A stretch of DNA of 64,000 bases from Lachnospiraceae bacterium (GCA_902363555.1 CABJAM010000003.1:685247-749246); one strand, 5' to 3'; shown: positions 1 to 9,368, counted from the first letter of the stretch. Numbers and translations: made by a program. Notes: generated by a model from the letters alone, not told the origin.

Positions 1-1
1 A

Positions 2-58
2 ACGCTGCGCAAAATCATCAATGACAGCAAAGGAAATATTATTTTCGTTATTATCTGA
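2..58 (+). CDS. C-terminal tail of an upstream gene (partial)
   Basis: An open frame enters from the left edge and ends at TGA 56-58. It would encode the last 18 residues of a protein that ends in a hydrophobic beta-strand-like stretch (GNIIFVII). This is too little to name a family. The call as coding rests only on the open frame and on the position of the long hairpin element directly after it, which could end its transcript. Confidence 0.3.
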   Translation, partial: TLRKIINDSKGNIIFVII

Positions 59-111
59 TATGTGGGAGCTTTCTGGCTGTGGCTCCGGTAGCGGGGCCTT
101 TACGCTCCGCT

Positions 112-502
112 CCGGGCTGCGCCGCTGTCCTCCCGGCCTGTGACTTCGGGGCTGCGTTTCCCTGGGCCTGTGGCAGCGCCTTTGAATGGCCAGCCGGTTT
201 CCCCTTTGGGAAATGCCGTCTCCGGGTTTAAGTTCAACTAAGATAAAAAAGGCAATTATTCCGGGCACCGTTCCAATGCTCCCGAAGCTCTTTATGACCT
301 TCGCTCGCTTGGAACTCAGCTTTTGGCACTGTATGCACGAAAGCTGACCCGGAATAATTGCCTTTTTTATCTAAGTTTCTCTAAAACCCTGCGTAAGCAT
401 TTTCCAAAGGGGAAACCGGCTGGCCATTCAAAGGCGCTGCCACAGGCCCAGGGAAACGCAGCCCCGAAGTCACAGGCCGGGAGGACAGCGGCGCAGCCCG
501 GA
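112..502. repeat. Long hairpin element, copy 1
   Basis: Positions 112-211 are an almost perfect inverted copy of 401-502, giving arms of about 100 bp. Nested inside is a second helix, 241-265 against 345-371, with runs of T on both outgoing strands. The central loop (266-344) folds into two small hairpins: GTTCCAA 270-276 with TTGGAAC 309-315, and CAGCTTT 317-323 with AAAGCTG 340-346. The same architecture recurs at 44646-44997 with different arm sequence but a matching core. The 59-711 gap holds this element and a promoter; I see no gene in it. It may be a structured RNA, a large bidirectional terminator or a non-autonomous repeat; the sequence does not decide between these. Confidence 0.85.
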
Positions 503-613
503 ACGGAAAGGAATCGCAACCGGAGTCGCAGCAAAAAGGTGAGCTGAGCTGGCGTTGAGGGAGGAAAGCGTTGTCAGGAACTGTATCCATCTTAGTTTTA
601 AGATTTATCAACG

Positions 614-642
614 TTGTAGCCCCCTAAAGGCTATGATATAAT
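614..642 (+). promoter_or_regulatory. Promoter for the two-component operon
   Basis: TTGTAG (614-619) and a perfect TATAAT (637-642) are separated by 17 bases, a good housekeeping sigma-A match. It lies about 70 bases upstream of the response regulator start and after the long hairpin element, so it probably gives that operon its own transcript. Confidence 0.6.
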
Positions 643-711
643 TGAACTGTTCAAAAACTTAAAACGCTTTACAAACGCTCTGGCGTATAGCAAAGAAGGA
701 GATGTGTCTAT

Positions 712-1398
712 ATGGATATGATCCGGGTACTCGTAGTAGAAGATATGGATTCACTGCGCAAGCGCTATGTCCGTATATTAAATAATGCCGAGGGCATCGA
801 GGTTGTGGGAGCTGCGGAAAATGGTTATGAAGGTACGCTGCTGGCGGCTTTGCATAAGCCGGATATTGTTTTGATGGACATAGAGATGGGGACAAAGGAC
901 GCGGGGCTTATAGCGGCGAGAGAGATTCTGCGCTCTTTGCCGGCGTGCAAAATTATTATATTGACCGTGCATCAAAGCGACCTGCTTTTGTACTCAGCGT
1001 TTGAGGAGGGTGTCTCAAATTACATACTCAAAAATGTCAGTGCCGGCGAGCTCATATCCTGTGTGAAAAAAACATATAAGAATACGATCACTATGAAATC
1101 GGACATTTCACAAAAAATACTTGGAGAATTTCAGCGAATGCGGGAACGTGAAAGCGAGTTTAAGTGTGTTCTTGAAGTAGTGATGCAACTGACCCCGACG
1201 CAGCTACGCATCGTTTATTTGCTGTGGCTTGGAAAAAGCCGTGATGAAATCTGTGATTATTATTGTATCGAACCTAATTCTCTTAAAAGTCATATCCACA
1301 ATATACTGTCCAAGCTTCACTTAAAAAATGTCAAAGCCCTGATGGCCTTTGTTGATCACATCCGATTGTTTGATTTTATAAAGGGCTCTGAAGATTAA
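712..1398 (+). CDS. NarL/LuxR-type response regulator
   Basis: This is a two-component transcription factor of 228 aa, normal for the family. The receiver domain covers about residues 4-125, with the acidic pair E10/D11, the phosphorylated aspartate D56 in VLMDIEM, T85 and K107. A helix-turn-helix follows at about residues 160-215 (LTPTQLRIVYLLWLGKSR, then SLKSHIHNILSKL), the LuxR fold in a divergent form. The start is set by AGAAGGAG ahead of ATG 712. The partner kinase begins 34 bases after the stop. A sugar-transport operon follows, so control of those genes is likely (inference). CUT1 transporters of Firmicutes more often pair with YesM/YesN (AraC-type) regulators, so a NarL-type output is less usual. 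Confidence 0.88.
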   Translation: MDMIRVLVVEDMDSLRKRYVRILNNAEGIEVVGAAENGYEGTLLAALHKPDIVLMDIEMGTKDAGLIAAREILRSLPACKIIILTVHQSDLLLYSAFEEGVSNYILKNVSAGELISCVKKTYKNTITMKSDISQKILGEFQRMRERESEFKCVLEVVMQLTPTQLRIVYLLWLGKSRDEICDYYCIEPNSLKSHIHNILSKLHLKNVKALMAFVDHIRLFDFIKGSED

Positions 1399-1431
1399 AT
1401 GTACGACACCACAAAGAAGGGAGGCTGCCCG

Positions 1432-2949
1432 ATGATTTATGTTCTGATCATTTGCTGCTGTATGCTCATGTTATTTCTGGAAAGCAAAAACAGCCGAAGG
1501 ATTCTCGTCGTATTTATTTTGTTTTCCCTGTTTCTATCTCTTTTTTTCTTTATGGTTTATTTGATCCGCCACAGTTATTACTATAATATACTGCATCAGT
1601 ATTTTAATCTCCCCAAAGGACTGTGGGCATGGCTTTTTGCGCTGCCTATCAGCTTTGAGCTGTTGATCCGGTTCATCAACCTGTTTTCATTACTGTTTAT
1701 TTACAGTAGCCTGCTGTTTTGTATGTCCTTTTCCGGGATTTTTTCGACACAGCGTATGCGAAAAAACAGTGTTTTACTTGCTTTGCCAATGATCTTACAG
1801 CTTGTCATTTACGATCCTTTTGTTTATCGTATGCTTTACTACGGTCTGTACCCCGATCATATGGATATTTATACATTATTGGATCTGGAAAATATTTTTC
1901 ACCGTATCACGCAGGGTATAAATTTCGTATACCTTATGGCTTCAATCACACTTCTTGTTTATCGCTTTTTTATGACCCCACGGATTAAACTGCTTCGGCG
2001 CCACATTTTATTGATCGACCTGATTTTTGTCTGTACCTTTAATTATTATATATTTGTAATGATGTGGGCGCCGGATTTCCTTGTAAACGTCCAAAAAGCA
2101 GCCCATTCCGTGAGGTATAAAAAAATCTCCCTCAGCCGACATCCGTTTATTTATCAAATATATCCGTATTACATCGTTCTTTTTCTCATTTGTGTGCTGA
2201 CCGCCTTTTATTTATACAATCGGACATGCAAACGTATGGCCAGCGAGAACTTTAAAATTTCCCACAATTTTGATATTTCCATGAACATGATCCGTGTGTT
2301 CGGACACTACATAAAAAATGAAGTTTTATCCATATGGGCGGATGCGGACTATGTGGATACACTGTGTAAGGAAGCCGGAGCAGATTGTGAGGAATTAACG
2401 GAAACACTGGAATCTATAAAAAAGCGCTGCAATCATATGTACGAACGTATGGATTATCTGAATCAGAATATTGAACATATCCACCTGACCATGGCTTTTG
2501 GAGATTTGGAAAAACTGCTGGAGAAAATAATCCGGAACCGCAAATCTTTTGTTGGGGAAATCCAATATTTTACGGAATTTGAGTCCCTGCCCCCGGTATT
2601 TATGGATGCCTCCTATTTTACGGAGGCGGTGGAAAATATGCTGAATAACGCCGAGGAAGTGCTCAGTGAGGAAATACAGGAAGAAAAGAGAATTTATATC
2701 CGCACGATGCTGCATCATCAATGGATCATTGTCAGCATATCGGATAATGGGCGGGGGATGACACGGGAGGAACAAAAACGTATATTTACACCATTTTATT
2801 CATCCAAGCCTGCAAAACAAAACTGGGGCATCGGTCTGCCCATCTGTCATAATATCATCCGCGCCCATAACGGGAAGATTATCGTCAAAAGCCGTCCGGG
2901 CAAGGGAACTCAATTTGAGATATTGCTTCCCAATGTATTTCCGTCATAA
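1432..2949 (+). CDS. Membrane sensor histidine kinase
   Basis: The N-terminal half carries several hydrophobic segments (about seven) and no recognisable extracellular sensor domain. The phosphoacceptor is probably H292 in GHYIKNE. The ATPase domain has an N box (MLNNAEEV, about residue 405), a G1 box (SDNGRGM, about 435) and a G2 box (GIGLPICHNII, about 467). ATG 1432 is preferred over ATG 1399 because GGGAGG lies 7 bases before it, whereas 1399 directly abuts the previous stop with no ribosome site. The gene follows the response regulator and surely partners with it. The signal sensed is unknown; fucosides or membrane state are guesses from context. Confidence 0.85.
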   Translation: MIYVLIICCCMLMLFLESKNSRRILVVFILFSLFLSLFFFMVYLIRHSYYYNILHQYFNLPKGLWAWLFALPISFELLIRFINLFSLLFIYSSLLFCMSFSGIFSTQRMRKNSVLLALPMILQLVIYDPFVYRMLYYGLYPDHMDIYTLLDLENIFHRITQGINFVYLMASITLLVYRFFMTPRIKLLRRHILLIDLIFVCTFNYYIFVMMWAPDFLVNVQKAAHSVRYKKISLSRHPFIYQIYPYYIVLFLICVLTAFYLYNRTCKRMASENFKISHNFDISMNMIRVFGHYIKNEVLSIWADADYVDTLCKEAGADCEELTETLESIKKRCNHMYERMDYLNQNIEHIHLTMAFGDLEKLLEKIIRNRKSFVGEIQYFTEFESLPPVFMDASYFTEAVENMLNNAEEVLSEEIQEEKRIYIRTMLHHQWIIVSISDNGRGMTREEQKRIFTPFYSSKPAKQNWGIGLPICHNIIRAHNGKIIVKSRPGKGTQFEILLPNVFPS

Positions 2950-3019
2950 AAATCTGTACGTATACAGCAGTCTTACGATAACGATGTCTTTTTCTCAACT
3001 TCCTGTATGACAGATGTTC

Positions 3020-3079
3020 TGTTACACTGAGATCACGAAACGGGAAACCGGACAACCAGGCAGGTGTTACACGTTGACA
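3020..3079 (+). promoter_or_regulatory. Direct repeats upstream of the sugar-transport operon
   Basis: TGTTACAC occurs twice, at 3020-3027 and 3065-3072, and the second copy abuts a TTGACA hexamer (3074-3079). No good -10 lies at the right distance before the gene. The pair could be binding sites for the upstream response regulator, but this is only a guess from position. Confidence 0.25.
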
Positions 3080-3110
3080 TTTAGCGAGGAATACAAAGGA
3101 GGTTTGTAAA

Positions 3111-4433
3111 ATGAAAAGAAAAATGGCAACAAGACTTTTGGCTCTTTTTATCGTCGCCGTCGTTTGCTTTACCGGATGCGGGCCGGGCGCAGGCACCGGA
3201 GGCTCCGATGGAACAAAAGGCGCTGACAGTAAAAATGACCGCGGTACAAAGTCGGCGGGAGGTTCTGAGGAACCCGTTGTTTTAAAGCTATATAATCAGA
3301 CCGACGATCAGGCGATTATGGAAGCGATGATCGAGCGCTACCGTCAGATAGAGCCCAATGTGACGATTGAGCCGACCTATATTCCGGCGGGGGAATACCC
3401 GGATAAAATATTGGTCTATCTGTCTGGCGGACAGGATATGGACATTATTTATATTAATACGATTTCTGAATATTATAGCTATGCGCAAAAAGGCGTGCTG
3501 TCGGATCTGACCACCGGCATCCAGGAAAATAGCTATGACACATCGGTGCTGCCGCCGATTTTTCAGGATATGAAATTTGAAGAAAAGTATTATGGTCTGC
3601 CATATAAACGGACATCATGGCTGCTCTTTTATAATAAGGATATTTTTGACCGGGAGGGTATCCCTTATCCGGAGCAAATGACATGGGATGAATTTCGGAC
3701 GCTGGCAAAGAAGCTGACCAGGGGCGATGGCAGCGATAAGCAGTGGGGAACATTTTTCGTGAACTGGATTTTGAATTATATGACGGTCCAGCAGGGCGTC
3801 AGCCTGTTTGATGACAATCTTGAAAAGCCTTTAAGAGATTCGTTTCAATTAGTCTATGACCTGTATTATACCGATGAAAGCTCGATGAGCCTGAAAGAGC
3901 AGGTGGCCACAAAGGCCGACTGGCTGACCTCCTGGGAACAGGGGAATATCGCCATGTATATGATGGGCAATTGGCTTGTTCCGCTGATTCGTCCGGATGA
4001 GCTGGCGGGAAAATCCAAGGTGAATTATGGTGTGACATCGCTGCCGGTACCCGCGGGCGTGGAGCCGGGAACGACCTTTGGACAGGGCGGTTTTCTGGCA
4101 GTGCCTGAAAACAGTACGAAAAAGCAGGCGGCCATGAGGTTTGTCACCTGGGCGGCAGGCCCGGAGGGCAATACGATCACAGCCGGTCAGGGATTTTTGC
4201 CAGCAATCGTTTCCGAGGATACAAAAAGTGCTCTTGCCAGCTTTATGAAAACCGATGCATATGTGGACGTGATGCTGGATACAAAGCTGGTGCCTGAATT
4301 TGAAAGTCGGCCCTATATGGAGGAGCTCCGCCAGATTTGTGCGGAGGAAGGCGACCTGTACCTGATGCAGGAGAAGGATCTGGACAGCGCTATCGCCAGC
4401 ATACTTGAACGCCGCGACGAACTGCTTAAATAG
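3111..4433 (+). CDS. Sugar ABC transporter substrate-binding lipoprotein
   Basis: This is an extracellular solute-binding protein (family 1) of 440 aa, the usual length. The N-terminus is a lipoprotein signal: positive MKRKMATR, a hydrophobic stretch, then the lipobox FTGC with the lipidated cysteine at residue 23. A Gly/Ser/Lys linker and the binding fold follow (KLYNQTDDQAIMEAMIERY). AAAGGAGG sits before ATG 3111. Two CUT1 permeases follow at once. No ATPase gene is present, so a shared MsmK-type ATPase elsewhere is expected. The nearby GH95 enzyme suggests fucose-containing oligosaccharides as the ligand (inference). Confidence 0.9.
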   Translation: MKRKMATRLLALFIVAVVCFTGCGPGAGTGGSDGTKGADSKNDRGTKSAGGSEEPVVLKLYNQTDDQAIMEAMIERYRQIEPNVTIEPTYIPAGEYPDKILVYLSGGQDMDIIYINTISEYYSYAQKGVLSDLTTGIQENSYDTSVLPPIFQDMKFEEKYYGLPYKRTSWLLFYNKDIFDREGIPYPEQMTWDEFRTLAKKLTRGDGSDKQWGTFFVNWILNYMTVQQGVSLFDDNLEKPLRDSFQLVYDLYYTDESSMSLKEQVATKADWLTSWEQGNIAMYMMGNWLVPLIRPDELAGKSKVNYGVTSLPVPAGVEPGTTFGQGGFLAVPENSTKKQAAMRFVTWAAGPEGNTITAGQGFLPAIVSEDTKSALASFMKTDAYVDVMLDTKLVPEFESRPYMEELRQICAEEGDLYLMQEKDLDSAIASILERRDELLK

Positions 4434-5328
4434 GGGGTGCGGCGCTATCAAACTGAAAACGATTGAAAAATTAACCGGTTACTTGTTCATATTACCCAAT
4501 TTTATCGGATTTCTTTTATTTATATGGATACCCATAATTATGTGCTTCGGCCTGAGCTTTACGGACTATGACGGCTTTAATACCATGGATTTTACAGGGC
4601 TGCGTAACTACGTGGAATTATTTGGCAATGACAGCTTCCGTATTGCCCTGAAAAATAATCTGGTATTTGCTGCCGTATGCGTTCCGCTGACACTGTTTTT
4701 TTCTCTGACAATGGCTCTGCTCGTGAAAAATATTACAAAAGGTGCGGGTTTATTTAAAACCTTATTATTTTTCCCGAACATTACATCCTATGTGGCCGTA
4801 GCAATCGTATGGACCATGCTTTTTCACCCGCAAAGCGGTATAATCAACCGGATCATCATGGCGTTTGGCGTAAATAATCCGCCCCAGTGGCTTATATCCA
4901 GCCGCTGGGCCCTGCCGGCGGTCATCATTGTCATGGTGTGGAAGAGCAGCGGGTACTATATGATCCTGCTACTTGGCGGTTTATATGCCATACCGGCGCA
5001 TTTATATGAATCTGCCAAAATGGACGGGGCCGGGCGGCTGCGCAGCCTGATTTCCATAACACTTCCGATGCTGACGCCGACGATCCTTTTTGTGATCATT
5101 ACATTGCTGATCAATTCCTTTCAGGTCTTTGATATTATCAACATTATGACCGAAGGAGGACCGGGGCGTTCGACGAATATGCTGGCCTACCGGATTTATC
5201 TGGAAGCCTATAAATACTTTAAATTCGGCTATGCCAGCGCCATGTCCGTGATCCTGTTTTTGATAACGCTGATCATAACCGTTGTCTTATTCCAGTCACA
5301 GAAAAAATGGGTGACCTATATGCAGTAG
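4405..5328 (+). CDS. Sugar ABC transporter permease, MalF/UgpA-like
   Basis: This is an inner-membrane permease with about six membrane segments. The EAA coupling loop (YESAKMDGAGRLRSL) contacts the ATPase. The start is uncertain. The only canonical start before the first membrane segment is TTG 4405, which overlaps the lipoprotein gene by 29 bases and adds an untypical cysteine-rich leader. A GGGGG ribosome site at 4433-4437 instead points to ATC 4447, which would give the normal-looking N-terminus IKLKTIEKLTGYLF. Either a rare start codon is used or ATG has mutated to ATC. It pairs with the next gene. Confidence 0.88.
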   Translation: MNAATNCLNRGCGAIKLKTIEKLTGYLFILPNFIGFLLFIWIPIIMCFGLSFTDYDGFNTMDFTGLRNYVELFGNDSFRIALKNNLVFAAVCVPLTLFFSLTMALLVKNITKGAGLFKTLLFFPNITSYVAVAIVWTMLFHPQSGIINRIIMAFGVNNPPQWLISSRWALPAVIIVMVWKSSGYYMILLLGGLYAIPAHLYESAKMDGAGRLRSLISITLPMLTPTILFVIITLLINSFQVFDIINIMTEGGPGRSTNMLAYRIYLEAYKYFKFGYASAMSVILFLITLIITVVLFQSQKKWVTYMQ

Positions 5329-5341
5329 AGGAGGCAGGGCA

Positions 5342-6169
5342 ATGAAAATCCACCGTATACTAAAGCAGCTTCCATTATATGTTTTATTGATTTTACTGAC
5401 CCTGATCGCAATCGTACCTTTTTTATGGATGCTATCTTCCTCGCTGAAAACCAATATGGAAATGTTTGTATTTCCGATCCAATGGATCCCTTTACAGCCC
5501 CAATGGATAAATTATGTGCAGGTTTGGACGAAAACACCGTTTTTGACTGCGTATATGAATACATTTTTTCTGGCGGTGCTGGCCACTGCCGGAGGTCTGG
5601 CTACGAGCTGTCTTGCCGCCTATGCGTTTTCAAAGCTGGAATTTCCGGGAAGAAATTTAATCTTTCTCATGTATCTTTCCGTAATGATGATCCCCTGGCA
5701 TGCGATCATGGTTCCCCAGTTTGTTATTATGAAACAGATGGGGCTTATGGACCGGCTTACCGGACTGGCCCTGCTTCATTCGTTCAATGCATTTAATGTC
5801 TTTTTACTGAAGCAGTTTTTTTCCGGTATCCCTGTGGAACTATCGGAAGCTGCAAAGATGGATGGGGCATCCCACTTTTATATACTAAGGTCCATTATTA
5901 TACCCATAAGCAGGCCCGTCATCTCCAGCATTATCGTCCTGTCCTTTTTGGGCGAGTGGAATGATTATCTGGGGCCGTTGATTTACCTGAGTGATCCGAA
6001 AAAGAGTACGATACAACTGGCCCTGAAAACTTTTCAGACACAGTTTTCAATGGACTATGCCGTTGTTTTTGCCGGTACGGTATGTTCTCTTATACCGATT
6101 GTTCTGCTCTATATCTTTTTCCAAAAATATTTTACAGAAGGTGTAGCATTTGCAGGGATTAAAGGTTAA
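5342..6169 (+). CDS. Sugar ABC transporter permease, MalG/UgpE-like
   Basis: This is the second CUT1 permease subunit, 275 aa, with about six membrane segments and the EAA loop LSEAAKMDGASHFYIL. The start follows GAGGAGG by 7 bases and lies 13 bases after the first permease. It forms a heterodimer with that permease and takes substrate from the upstream lipoprotein. The stop is 19 bases before the cyclase-family gene, so all are probably one transcript. Confidence 0.9.
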   Translation: MKIHRILKQLPLYVLLILLTLIAIVPFLWMLSSSLKTNMEMFVFPIQWIPLQPQWINYVQVWTKTPFLTAYMNTFFLAVLATAGGLATSCLAAYAFSKLEFPGRNLIFLMYLSVMMIPWHAIMVPQFVIMKQMGLMDRLTGLALLHSFNAFNVFLLKQFFSGIPVELSEAAKMDGASHFYILRSIIIPISRPVISSIIVLSFLGEWNDYLGPLIYLSDPKKSTIQLALKTFQTQFSMDYAVVFAGTVCSLIPIVLLYIFFQKYFTEGVAFAGIKG

Positions 6170-6188
6170 CCTGCGGAGAGGAGAAAAA

Positions 6189-6875
6189 ATGTTAAAAAGT
6201 ACGGATATTGTTGATTTAAGCCAGCCGCTGTATTCCGGCCGGGAGGTGAATTTTCCATTCGAGCTGATGCTTCCGGACGCGACGGATTCCATGCCTATGT
6301 TGACCCACGATGAGGATGTGTGGTATAAGATTGGCCGGGTAAATATGTGCACCCATAATAGTACACATGTGGAGGTGCCCTATCATCATCTGAGGGATGG
6401 CCGGGATGTACTGGATTTTCCGCTGACACGGCTGGTGGGGCCGGTGACGGTGCTGGATTTTACCCATAAAAAGCCCCATGAAATGATCACATTGGAGGAG
6501 TTAAAGGCCTGTGACTTTTCCATATCCAGGGGTGATATTTTATTTATTAAGACCGGTCAGGATAAAAATTTCCGTAGTGACCAATGGCTGGATTTTCCAT
6601 ATGTCGAAGTGGACGGGCTGTTATGGCTGATTGAAAAAGGTATCCTGTGTCTGGGCACAGATGCGGCCGGAATCGAAGATATATACGCCCATAATCAGCC
6701 CGGACATGTGACATTATTTAAGGCTGGGATACCTTTGGTGGAATCGCTGACAGCTCTGGATCAATTACGTGACGGACCGTATATTGTTTTCATTTTACCA
6801 TTGCCCTTTGAACATGGAGACGCCAGTCCGGTGAGAGTTACTGCGATTAAAAAGTATGCGCTTATGGAATTGTAA
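6189..6875 (+). CDS. Cyclase-family metal-dependent hydrolase
   Basis: This is a member of the cyclase/kynurenine-formamidase family (PF04199), 228 aa. The metal site is visible in CTHNSTHVEVPYHH, which matches the family pattern H-x(2)-(S/T)-H-x-(D/E)-x-P-x-H. ATG 6189 is chosen because GGAGAGG precedes it; an earlier in-frame ATG at 6150 lies inside the permease gene. Members hydrolyse amides or lactones, and the substrate cannot be read from sequence. In an operon with sugar uptake and a fucosidase, a sugar lactone or an acyl-modified sugar is possible (inference). There is no signal peptide, so it is cytoplasmic. Confidence 0.82.
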   Translation: MLKSTDIVDLSQPLYSGREVNFPFELMLPDATDSMPMLTHDEDVWYKIGRVNMCTHNSTHVEVPYHHLRDGRDVLDFPLTRLVGPVTVLDFTHKKPHEMITLEELKACDFSISRGDILFIKTGQDKNFRSDQWLDFPYVEVDGLLWLIEKGILCLGTDAAGIEDIYAHNQPGHVTLFKAGIPLVESLTALDQLRDGPYIVFILPLPFEHGDASPVRVTAIKKYALMEL

Positions 6876-6886
6876 AGGGGGATTTT

Positions 6887-9313
6887 ATGTCGGCAGATAA
6901 AAGTCATGTCCTGTGGTTTGATCAACCGGCCAAGGCTTATGTGGAAGCCATTCCCATGGGCAATGGCCGACTGGGAGCCATGTTTTTTGGGAATCCTGTC
7001 AGTGAGCGTATTGTGCTGAATGAGGCGACCATGTGGTCCGGCGGCATCTGCGATTATGACCGTCCGGAAGCATATAAAGTGTTTGAGACTTTAAAGAAGC
7101 TGCTCCTGGCCGGGCGCAACCGGGAAGCTGAGGAATTGTACGAAAGCTCATTTACATCGGTTTTAACGCCGGAGGAGGAATATGCCGGGGCGGCATCGAC
7201 CTACGGCTGTTATCAGGTGCTGGGCTGCCTGCATCTGTCTATGCACCAGAACATTTCCTCTGGGCAGTACTGCTGGTATCCCCAGTGGTCTGACGGAGAA
7301 AATAAATATTACCGGCGGCTGAACATGAAAACAGCCGTGATGGATATGGAGTATGACGCCGATGGCGTGCGTTTTTGCCGGGAGGCCTTTGTCTCATATC
7401 CGGACCAAGCAGTTGTGCTCCGGCTGACCGCCAGCCAGCGGGGGAAAATATCGTTTTCAGCCAGGCTGGACCGGACGGAGCATTTTAAAACATGTTCGTC
7501 GGGGAGCTGCCAGCTATTGATGACCGGCCAGTTGGAAAACGGGAACGGGGCCGGGATAAAATATGCCTGCCGGCTGGAGGCCGAGTGCCGGGGCGGCGCT
7601 GTTTATACGGAGGATGGGTTACTTTGCGTCCGCGGTGCGGATGAGGCCATTCTTAGACTTTGTGCCGCCACAAATATGCGTTCCTTTCAGACGCCCATAT
7701 ATGATGATCCGGAGCAGAGTACGGATAAAATGATGGAAAATATACGGACAGCTTCATGGGAAACGCTGAAATCCCGCCATATAAAGGATTACCAGAAGTA
7801 TTATTCCAGAACAGATTTTGAACTTGATGATATACCGGACAGTAAGCTTCCGGTGCCGGCGCAGCTTATGGCATTGAGTCGTGATGAAGGTTCGATAAAG
7901 CCGCTGATCCCCCTGTTTTTTAACTTTGGCAAGTACCTCTACATCAGCGCTCAGCGGGAGGGCGGTCTGCCGTCCAATCTGCAGGGGATCTGGGCTGAGG
8001 AAATACAGACGATGTTCAATGGCGACTGGCATCTGGACGCACAGCAGGAAAATCATTGGATGGCGGAAACTCTGGATTTCCCTGGGCTGCACGAAACTTA
8101 TCTGCAAATGATCGCGTTTATCGAAAGGTACGGGAGAAGGACAGCTCAGAAATACTATCATGCCAGGGGTTGGATCGCTCATATATTTACAAATCCATGG
8201 GGCTTTACATCACCGGGCGCCAGGGCGTTTTACGGAGCCTTTATGGGCGGCTCCGGGTGGCTGTGCCAGCATTTATGGGAGCATTATCTGTTCCACCCGG
8301 ATTTTAAATATCTTCAATGGGCATACCCTAAGATGACTGGCGCTGCCAGATTTTATCTGGATGTACTTTTTGAAGAGCCGGAGCATGGCTGGCTTGTAAC
8401 CGGTCCGACGACCTCGCCGGAAAACAGCTTTGTGACGGAAGATGGCTGCAAGGTATCACTTTGCCTGGGGGCGGCCTGTGATACGCAGATTATACGATAT
8501 CTGTTTACCGCATGTATTCAGGCGGCGCGTCTGCTTCAGACCGATGCGCCGCTTGTTAAGGAACTGGAAAATGCGCTGAAACGGCTGCCGCCAACGCGCA
8601 TAGGCCCGGATGGTAAGATCATGGAGTGGCTTAAGCCATATATGCATTATCCGCACCGGCATATATCCCATTTATGGGGGCTTTATCCTGGAAATGAGAT
8701 CACACCGGAGCAGACGCCAAAGCTTGCTGCGGCTGCCCGTAAGGTTATTGCGGATAAAACAGCCGCCACCGGAGGCTGGGCATTAGCGCACCGCATGAAT
8801 GCCTGTGCCCGTTTATATGATGGTGACGGCGCGGAGCTGTTTTTGAAGGATATGCTGGCGCACAGCCTTTTCCCCAATATGCTTGGCAAATGTCATCAGA
8901 TCATTGAGGACGGAAAGCCGCATCCATGGCCGGACTTTGAAGAATACAGAGTACCTTTCCAGATCGATGGAAATTACGCCTGTACGGCAGGTATCGTGGA
9001 AATGCTGCTGCAAAGCCATGAGCAGAGGCGTCTGCCGGATGACAGTGTTTTGCAGGTGATCCACATTCTCCCCGCATTGCCCAAAAGCTGGAGCGGCGGC
9101 CGCATCCGGGGCGTGCGCGCCCGGCAGGGGCTTGGCGTATCCATAGAATGGCGCCGGCATGAACTGAGTCATCTGGAAATAACCGGCAGCATTGAAACGG
9201 ATATTCTGTTAAAGTATGGCGGCGTTGAATGTAAGTATTCGATCAAGCCCGGCCGGCGCTATGTCGTGTGCGGAAAAGATATCCGGGGATTAAACGGGGC
9301 GGAAGGCTGCTGA
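6887..9313 (+). CDS. GH95 family alpha-L-fucosidase/galactosidase
   Basis: This is a large glycoside hydrolase of 808 aa, typical for GH95. The family-defining N-terminal motif IPMGNGRLGAMFFG and LNEATMWSGG is present. The catalytic (alpha/alpha)6 barrel carries the acid region GPTTSPENSF (about residues 505-514) and the base region FQIDGNYACTAGIVEML (about 691-707). GH95 enzymes invert terminal alpha-1,2-fucose or alpha-galactose linkages. No signal peptide is seen, so it probably acts in the cytoplasm on imported oligosaccharides. It ends the operon that starts at 3111. Confidence 0.93.
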   Translation: MSADKSHVLWFDQPAKAYVEAIPMGNGRLGAMFFGNPVSERIVLNEATMWSGGICDYDRPEAYKVFETLKKLLLAGRNREAEELYESSFTSVLTPEEEYAGAASTYGCYQVLGCLHLSMHQNISSGQYCWYPQWSDGENKYYRRLNMKTAVMDMEYDADGVRFCREAFVSYPDQAVVLRLTASQRGKISFSARLDRTEHFKTCSSGSCQLLMTGQLENGNGAGIKYACRLEAECRGGAVYTEDGLLCVRGADEAILRLCAATNMRSFQTPIYDDPEQSTDKMMENIRTASWETLKSRHIKDYQKYYSRTDFELDDIPDSKLPVPAQLMALSRDEGSIKPLIPLFFNFGKYLYISAQREGGLPSNLQGIWAEEIQTMFNGDWHLDAQQENHWMAETLDFPGLHETYLQMIAFIERYGRRTAQKYYHARGWIAHIFTNPWGFTSPGARAFYGAFMGGSGWLCQHLWEHYLFHPDFKYLQWAYPKMTGAARFYLDVLFEEPEHGWLVTGPTTSPENSFVTEDGCKVSLCLGAACDTQIIRYLFTACIQAARLLQTDAPLVKELENALKRLPPTRIGPDGKIMEWLKPYMHYPHRHISHLWGLYPGNEITPEQTPKLAAAARKVIADKTAATGGWALAHRMNACARLYDGDGAELFLKDMLAHSLFPNMLGKCHQIIEDGKPHPWPDFEEYRVPFQIDGNYACTAGIVEMLLQSHEQRRLPDDSVLQVIHILPALPKSWSGGRIRGVRARQGLGVSIEWRRHELSHLEITGSIETDILLKYGGVECKYSIKPGRRYVVCGKDIRGLNGAEGC

Positions 9314-9368
9314 GCAATTCCCGCAGCGGAAAGTTATTAAAGTATCCGCATGATTAAAACGCGGCGGT

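Noticed and set aside
112..502. Insertion sequence or transposon
   Set aside because: No transposase frame fits inside and no target duplication was seen; the element is non-coding and nearly all paired.
381..611. Small open frames inside long hairpin copy 1
   Set aside because: They read through the inverted arms and have no ribosome site or protein-like composition.
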